In this document: piece after piece, positions 57,673-64,000 of the stretch | How the letters are laid out: each line of letters opens with the position of its first letter | Position numbering within the stretch: the stretch's first letter is position 1 | Assembly: GCA_963693305.1 (NCBI GenBank) | Contig: OY855905.1 | Span: forward strand, 3,004,201-3,068,200 | DNA length: 64,000 nt | Source of the DNA: Meandrina meandrites | Lineage: Eukaryota; Cnidaria; Anthozoa; Scleractinia; Meandrinidae | Direction of reading: 5' to 3' | Translations under genes and position numbers: made by a program | Notes under the pieces: model-generated | Databases searched by the model: none | The model's input: the letters and a program-made list of their open reading frames with translations, nothing else | Told to the model about the DNA's origin: nothing

Positions 57673-59141
57673 CACTTATTATTATAATTATTTCATCGGG
57701 CATTGCGGCGTATTTTGCGGGCTAAAATGGAGAATTCAGCGGGCTAAAATATATTTTAGCCCGCTGCCGTGGACCAATCAGAAACAAGAAAATAACGAAG
57801 CCAGCCAATCAGAACTGAAAACCATTCAACTGTTCGTGCCGTTTTCTTGCTGGCTGGCAGCACTTCACGCTTGAATTTGAGTCGAGGCGCTGACATCTGC
57901 AACTACAAACTGTTTTTGAGCTTTATAACGACAAAATGACTGGAAAACCTAACGAGGAAGCAAATTCTCAGTCTTCTCAGCTAGATGAAGAAGAATCCAG
58001 GCGGCAATGTAGTCAATGTGAGTGTAAGTTTGTTTTCGAACGAAACTCGCTCAGTTCAGACATAATTTTATGCCAAACTGTCGGTTTAGTCTGCTACATG
58101 ATTGATTTTAACACTTCTCAATGACGACTATTCTTTGCAGTCTAAAGAAATCTGTAATTTCCTTTCCAAGAGAACTTTTAGAACAAAGATTGTTTTGAGT
58201 AATTTTGCGGTTTTCTGCCGAGTTTTGTAAACTTTTAAAGTGTATATGACATGAAAAATATTTTCTGCTTATTTGAAAGGCCTTTCGAAATACAGAAGAA
58301 TGGCGTTTTTCTTTTTGAAATATCTTTTTTCGTTTCTGAGATATTGTCATTTTTGTATTATGCAAATTAGATAAGTTATGACGTCATAAGATTTGCAACT
58401 AAAAAATGGTAAAATACTGAATAAACAATATCTCTAAAACCATTAAAGCAGTGGTCTTGGAACTTGGCACCACAAATCTTCATCACAAAAGAAGCAAAAT
58501 GACACCCTTAACGCTGTTGCCATGACAACAGTTTTGCCGCTGGTGCTGTCTCAATGAAAACTGAAATTCCCAGTTTTTGTCTTAACCAAGAATCATCTAG
58601 CATAGCCAATCTGATGATGGGAAGTAAGACAATATAGGAACAATGACTGTTCCAAGCAGGACCCTTTTTCTCACTTAAGAGGTTACAAATCGGGATATTT
58701 GTTTTTTTGACAGAGAGAGACTGGGGCTGAAAGGGTTGCTATGGCAACAATACTAAGGGTGTCATTTTGTTGCATTTGTGATGCACATTGTTGGTGCCAA
58801 GTTTCAAGAACACTGCTTCAATATTTCTAGAGATATTTTTCATTCAGTATTTTACCATTTTTTAGTTGCAAATCTTATGACGTCATCACTTATCTAATTT
58901 GCATAATACAAAAATGTCAATATCTCTGAAACGAAAAAAGATATTTCAAAAAGAAAAACGCCATTCTTCTGTATTTCGAAAGGCCTTTCAAATAAGCAGA
59001 AAATATTTTTCATGTCATATACACTTTAAGCCTGGTTTTCAATCAGAAATAAACGCCGACTCGACACCGGTAGTGTTCAAGATATTGCTTACTGTTTTGA
59101 TTCCTTTTCTAAATGCCCTCTGAAATTATTATAATAGTAAT
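57673..59141. mobile_element. TIR-bounded composite element with a nested TTAA MITE
   Basis: The left edge CTTATTATTATAATTATTTC and the right edge GAAATTATTATAATAGTAA form an imperfect inverted pair. Inside is a perfect 28-bp palindrome at 57738-57765 (AGCGGGCTAAAATA and its complement). A short plus-strand ATG frame at 57936 (MTGKPNEEANSQSSQLDEEE) runs to a possible donor. A TTAA element lies at 58235-59029. It is probably a non-autonomous DNA transposon with a residual first exon; the superfamily is not determined. Confidence 0.5.
58235..59029. mobile_element. TTAA-flanked element with about 190-bp inverted arms
   Basis: The ends are TTAAAGTGTATATGAC and GTCATATACACTTTAA. The arms (58235-58430 and 58842-59029) are nearly perfect inverted copies and include TATGACGTCAT and the phrase AAATACAGAAGAATGGCG. 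The 410-bp middle has no ORF. Frames in the arms are mirror images and not genes. Confidence 0.88.
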
Positions 59142-59278
59142 AGAGTTGATGTTCTTGGGCGTAAATATGTTTTTGGCCCTTCTCAGAGCTCATTTTAGCC
59201 CTCGCCTGTGGCTCGGGCTAAAATAAACCTGAGTCGGGCCAAAAACATATTTACGCCTGCAAACATCAACTCTATTGT
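59139..59278. repeat. 140-bp palindromic MITE
   Basis: ATAGAGTTGATGTTCTTGGG on the left pairs with CTGCAAACATCAACTCTAT on the right, with inner arms CGTAAATATGTTTTTGGCCC and GGGCCAAAAACATATTTACG. The loop contains CGCCTGTGGCTCGGGC. Confidence 0.75.
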
Positions 59279-59761
59279 TATATTAACACTGTCGATCCAA
59301 GCAGTATGTATGACATGTCTCACATACAGTGTATGAACCTAGTAAATGGACTTGCTCACCATGCTGAGTTGTCATAGCTTGGATATGACATACCATAAGG
59401 GTTCGCATTGCATTGTAGGGCGATTTTAGCGAGTGCCTGTTTTGAGAAGTTTATGTCTATGTTTTGGATCAAATCATCTTCGAAAATGATTTTAGCGCTT
59501 GCCCAGTGGACTGAAAATTACGCAGGTGATATATTTATAACAAATTAAACTTCATATAAAAGAAAATCTCGATGAGCAGTCAATTTTTTTGTATCAGTAA
59601 GTTGATAATGTATTAGGATGAAATACAATGTTTATCTGGTCTTTAATATTGCTTTCTGTGTCTTTAATTATGTTTTAAAATTTATTGTAATGTTAAGGTT
59701 GAAACAGGTTGCTAATAACTATCCTAGCATGTAGTCTATGTAATAAACCAGATACTATCAA

Positions 59762-62170
59762 ACCAACCTTCTGTTTCTTTGGTTCCACCAATAAGATTTG
59801 GTCGTTTTTTATTTCTTTCACCGGCCTCATCAGTCATACTGACAAGTACTTGGGGATGGTGCGCTGGAAGACTCCTCTCCTTGAGGCGTTTTTTATCTTC
59901 TTCAACATCATCATCTGCACAATCTTCTACTTTAACCAACATATCTTAAAAGACAATGAACAACAGCCTTAGTTCTACAATAATAATTTAAAGGAAAATA
60001 ATGCAGTCAATGTGAAAACAGCTTGCGTAAAGCTTGCTTAAACCTGGTGAAAAAAAAATTGAATTCACAGTTTTTTTTTATCAACTTTATTCAAACAGGT
60101 TTGAATTCCATTCAAGTCTGAACTTTTAACTGCTTCAGTTTAAAGTTCACTCATTTTCACCTCCAGGCAGGCTTGCATAAAAACAAGTATTTCGTTTTGT
60201 TTATCGTTGCACCATTTTAACATACTAGGTCACCAGAATGCACAAAATATGACGTTATTACACTGTAGAACAGGGCAAAATATGGACACAAGGTGGGGCA
60301 ACAAAATGTCCAGAATAATAAATCAATGGTGGAATAATAAATCCCTTATTCAATGGTTTAACATATATTATGTGTGGACATTTAGCTCATTGATCATATT
60401 TTTCCCTTATGGGATTAGGAAAACACACGAAACTTACAAAATATCTGCAGGTATTACCAGTATAATTTATGTCAAAGCATTGAATAAGATGTATTTATGA
60501 TACCTTGGAAATAGGTACATGTAGGACTGTCTTCTTGTTTTTGCATGGGATCCACAGGTGCTTGGAATAAACAATTGACATCTTCCAGTGGATCTTTGCT
60601 TTCAAAAACCTATTTAGAAAAAAAGTACTTATGTTGCTAAGATTAATAACCAGCATTAGTATATACCACACAAGTGAGTAGTGCTCATGTTTCCACAGAT
60701 GTAGTTAACACATACTCAATACTTTGCATCTTCTCCTTTCTCTAGTAATTACGTATACTACCTTCATATAAATGTCCATTTTGGTTTCAGTGATTCATAA
60801 TTAATGTAAGAATTGTTACTGACCTTTGGTTTTTTCCTGTAAAAGAGTGGCTCTTTCTTTAGAAGGTTGTATGAAGCAATTAACATTCCTTGGACATTGG
60901 TGTGCAGGTTTTTTCCTTTTCTTCTTAGTTTAGTTATTTGCTTCCATTTTTTAAGTTGAGGATTTTTTGCCTGGTAAAGGCGAAAACATTTTGTTAATTT
61001 TAGTTAACAAGTAGATATTCATACTGTTTTAACCACTTATAGGCTTATGTTGAATGGAATACATAATAAAGATTTAACAATGTTTTTAATAACCAAAGTA
61101 CTTTCATTTGGAGAAATCAACTCATTTGGGAACCTGGCCCCAGTTGTTCTAAGGGTGGATAGCACTTTCCAACTGATTATTCGCTATCAAGCGGATACGT
61201 GCTGAGAAAACAAACTACACCATCCACTGGATGGTGATTATCAGGTGCATGGAGTTATCCACCCTTCAAACAACTGGGGCCTGAATTATAACAAGGGCAG
61301 GGGGTAATGGCCATTATTCAACTGAATGCATAATGGTGTAAATACAATTATGTGAAAGATACAGTATGGTAGTTCAGACCTTCACCCCTGATTTATACAT
61401 GTGACATCTCAATTTCGGTTGAGCCCATTTCCTTGTATTTCTTATTTTGTCAAAAGGCCATATTTGTATTCTGAATAGTGGGCTGGAATTCGTTTGCAAT
61501 TTAGGCTAATGCAGGGAATCCTATCAAATGCAAATCACAGGAAAATCTTTGAAACAATGTCGACCTGCATTAGCCTCTGCTGCAAGCTAGTTCCTGTAGT
61601 CCAATACCCGGAATACAAATAGGGTCTACTATTGCCATGGAAGGTCTACTATGCTTCTCCCTCACCAAGCCAGGAGCCCTTGTATGTTAGGCCACCCATT
61701 ATTTGACCCAATTAACTTGTTGCTGGAATGAGGGTATTGTATTAACAAGTGCTGCAGTTGAAAACAGTGACTTGATAAATTGATGAGATAATGGTATTTT
61801 CATGTGGACCCTCCACTAAAATTTTAGACCTTTCAAGGTGTTGTTTGTTACAAAAGAATCCTTAAAAACCCCTGTTTTTAGTATTGATCTTTGTTGAACG
61901 TTGTTTAGTTATGGATTCTTTCTTCTGCCTTACTCAAGAACAGAACTGACCCCCCCCCCCCCTCCCACAGCACAGTGACTGGGTTAACTTATAAGTACAA
62001 ATGCCCAATAATGGTAGACAAAGTTTACACCCATTAGGCCACAAAGTTTCACATGAAAATGAACACTACCCTGATAAGGTAAACGATAACTTAATGATGA
62101 CTATGTTACCACTTCAAATAAAACCAGCAAACATTTCTATAAAATAACAGATCTTACTTGTCAACCCGGT

Positions 62171-62202
<32 letters not shown>

Positions 62203-64000
62203 CTTGACAGAATCTCGGGTAGGGAGGTGCAGCCCAGCTGCCCAAATCCTGAACCTGTTTAAGACAAGAATATCTGATTTCTGATACCCCGTCAAGACAA
62301 TTGTTGTTAGCATAATCAAATATGAGTTAAGCTTGGTGTGAATACCAAAGTCAACAGAAGTCAACACTTTAAGGAAGGACTTGCAAAAATTCACCTTGTG
62401 GCAAAATTTGTATAAACAAACATATATGCTTATTCTGTTTAAGACATTGGCCTGTGTAAAGATACCCTGTTTAAGACACAAAGGGGTGAAATAGATACCC
62501 GGTTCAAGACAAAAAATCCTGAAAACCATACCCTGTTGGGCTGCACATCCCCATTAAGCCCTTATACGGGAGTGCTCTTTCCCCCCCCCCCCCCCCCCCC
62601 CCCCAGGTTTGTCAAGCTGTTGTTGTTGATTACGATTCTGCAAGCAAATGCCCATTGGTGTAGACCAAAACCTTGAAATAAATACTGTGTTGTAAGGTCA
62701 GCCCTAGAGTTCACATCACCAATTACTGTCTCGTTAAAATAACTAGCATGGTACAACTGTTTTCTTTTAACTTCCAACCTGGACATCATTGACATTCGGA
62801 ATGTGTGCATGTTTCAAATCTTTCACTAAAGAATCCAACTTTCGTTTGATGGATTTTTTCTTCTCCCACAAATCCACTTGCATGTTTGCCTGTATCAAGA
62901 AATATAGAGAATTGAATGTCTCTTGATGACAAGATATGTCTGTTGACATGTCGACAGCTTTTCTTATTCCAATGCCGTTGTCACGAGTCTTTTAAATAAG
63001 AAAATAGCTATTTTGGGATGAAATTGCTTTATACTGCAGCAAAAATATATCTTCTTGTTGGAGGCAAGGGACATGCGGACGCCGGAGGAAACAGGTTTTA
63101 CTCTGACTGGTGTTTTTATGGTGAAATCTAGCCGAAACGGAGAGCGTATGTGATTTTTGCTCGTGTTAAATAAATCCAAAAATCTGCAGGTTCCTAAAGC
63201 TATTCGTTTCAAGGGCTACGACTTGAATTAGAAATAAATTTGATGATTTGTAAGTTCAAAAACTGTTAACAACAAGAGCCGTGAGATCCTTGCTTTCGCA
63301 TAAACAACATGAACATTTCAACTTAAAAGCGGTCAAAATTACGTACCAGTTTAGTGAACGGATCTCCCTTGTTCTTCCAACTTCGCTGAACATTTCGTGC
63401 ATTTTTCTATAAATTAGACCATTGTAATTGATCAATTACTTTAATGAACTTTGCCGGGAAGCTTGCGTCAGCCATTAGGCCTCGCGGGGAAAATCTTATC
63501 ATCTTCGCCCGATCTGGTTAGATATATAGGGGTAACAAATAAATCTCATGGACTATCTTTAACATATGTTACAACAAATCACTCGATAGTCCAAACTCCT
63601 TTGTTAATGAGCATTTCCGATCGCATTAGGGTTTTTTCACTTCATCTCACTTCGCGGGTGTCACGCAGTCATGGCTGCTGTGCGCAATTTGACACCAAGG
63701 AAATGCGTTTAAACTCACTGATCATTTTTTTTGAAGGGTTATGTTACTTATTTTCATCACCAACAAAAAGTTTAAAGCCATATCAACGTCATATTTGCCC
63801 CTCGCTGCTACATGTTGTTGGGATCTAATGTTATCACTTGTCAAAGAAACACAACCTGTCATTATTTATTCGCGTTTTGAATCGATCGATCGCTACATTT
63901 TCCGTCTTTTTGTTCCTTAGCCTTTCTTTGCGGAAAAAAATTTGGTATCTTTACACAGCACATAAATACACTTCCACATACCTTGGGTCTTTTCATCTTC
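59762..64000 (-). CDS. Unrecognised Lys-rich protein gene, six exons visible, 5' end beyond window
   Basis: Exons on the minus strand, with consistent phases and GT-AG sites, are 64000-63982 (partial), 63410-63351, 62990-62782, 60970-60829, 60611-60505 and 59953-59762. The spliced frame is open. It begins KMKRPK, KNARNVQRSWKNKGDPFTKL and continues through VDMSTDISCHQETFNSLYFL, QVDLWEKKKSIKRKLDSLVK, NPQLKKWKQITKLRRKGKNL, VQGMLIASYNLLKKEPLFYR and VKVEDCADDDVEEDKKRLKE. It is rich in Lys and Glu, with a probable helical segment around LWEKKKSIKRKLDSLVKDL. I do not recognise a family. A nuclear or chromatin role is only a guess from composition. Neither the first nor the last exon is seen; the donor at 59761 implies at least one more exon to the left. 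Confidence 0.65.
61136..61281. mobile_element. Short TIR MITE (146 bp) in an intron
   Basis: The ends GGCCCCAGTTGTTCTAAGGG and CCCTTCAAACAACTGGGGCC are inverted with one small mismatch region, and inner GGATAGC / TTATCC continue the pairing. It lies in an intron of the unrecognised minus-strand gene. Confidence 0.8.
61468..61623. mobile_element. Short TIR element (about 155 bp) in an intron
   Basis: CATATTTGTATTCTGAATAG on the left pairs with CCAATACCCGGAATACAAAT on the right. Inner parts GGCTAATGCAGG and CCTGCATTAGCC also pair. No ORF. Confidence 0.65.
62158..62616. mobile_element. Inverted element bounded by poly-G and poly-C tracts
   Basis: The left end CTTGTCAACCCGG leads into a G-run of about 29 (62173-62201). 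The right end has a C-run of about 24 (62581-62604) and then AGGTTTGTCAAG, an imperfect inverted match. The interior repeats ACCCTGTTTAAGACA-like units (near 62253, 62423, 62464 and 62498) and GGGCTGCA / TGCAGCCC. It lies in an intron of the unrecognised gene. Confidence 0.55.

Noticed and set aside
58108..59123. Two similar small ORFs (MHNTKM...) on opposite strands
   Set aside because: They are the two inverted arms of the TTAA element and not genes.
1..64000. tRNA, rRNA or snRNA genes
   Set aside because: I looked for A/B-box like strings and cloverleaf stems while reading and saw none I could support; a covariance model search (tRNAscan-SE, Infernal) would settle this.

Overview
The window is eukaryotic and AT-rich, with small exons, GT-AG introns and many DNA transposons. 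The gene content (large NACHT-LRR receptors, a Not-like homeobox gene, a DEK_C-SWIB gene, PIF/Harbinger, L1/CR1 and Penelope-like elements) fits an anthozoan cnidarian, most likely a stony coral. This assignment is inference from content only.

Layout. From 1 to 4 kb there are only inverted-repeat elements. From 4.08 to 11.68 kb (minus strand) lies an eleven-exon gene that I could splice in frame from start to stop: an N-terminal DEK_C domain, an acidic/basic linker and a C-terminal SWIB domain, 257 aa. Its introns hold several MITE-type elements. From 12.0 to 31.8 kb there is a tandem duplication of a unit of about 10 kb. Each copy carries one long single-exon minus-strand NLR gene (1184 and 1165 aa) and about 2 to 4 kb of shared upstream DNA. 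Insertions unique to one copy have clean empty sites in the other, so the pair is a record of recent transposition. From 31.8 to 36.1 kb I see no gene. At 36.1 to 38.4 kb (minus) is a two-exon Not-like homeobox gene. At 43.07 to 50.89 kb (plus) are the first four exons of a secreted/lysosomal histidine acid phosphatase-like gene. Its first intron contains a complete PIF/Harbinger transposon (43.80 to 46.77 kb) with a DNA-binding ORF and a DDE transposase ORF. At 51.8 to 55.46 kb is a decayed 5'-truncated L1-type LINE interrupted by an antisense CR1-type fragment. From 57.7 to 59.3 kb are nested inverted-repeat elements, and from 59.76 kb to the right edge are exons of an unrecognised minus-strand nuclear-type protein gene.

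Most notable observation. Both NLR proteins begin with a four-transmembrane module of about 225 aa. Its layout (short N-terminus, TM1, Cys-containing loop, TM2, basic cytoplasmic loop, TM3, N-glycosylatable Cys-containing loop, TM4) and local residues look like a connexin-type gap-junction subunit. It is fused directly to NACHT and LRR domains. If confirmed, this would be a receptor with a built-in large-pore channel module, conceptually parallel to LRRC8 (channel plus LRR) and to plant resistosomes that act as channels. The downstream copy has also had its LRR array cut by a TTAA-flanked MITE that supplies the stop codon.
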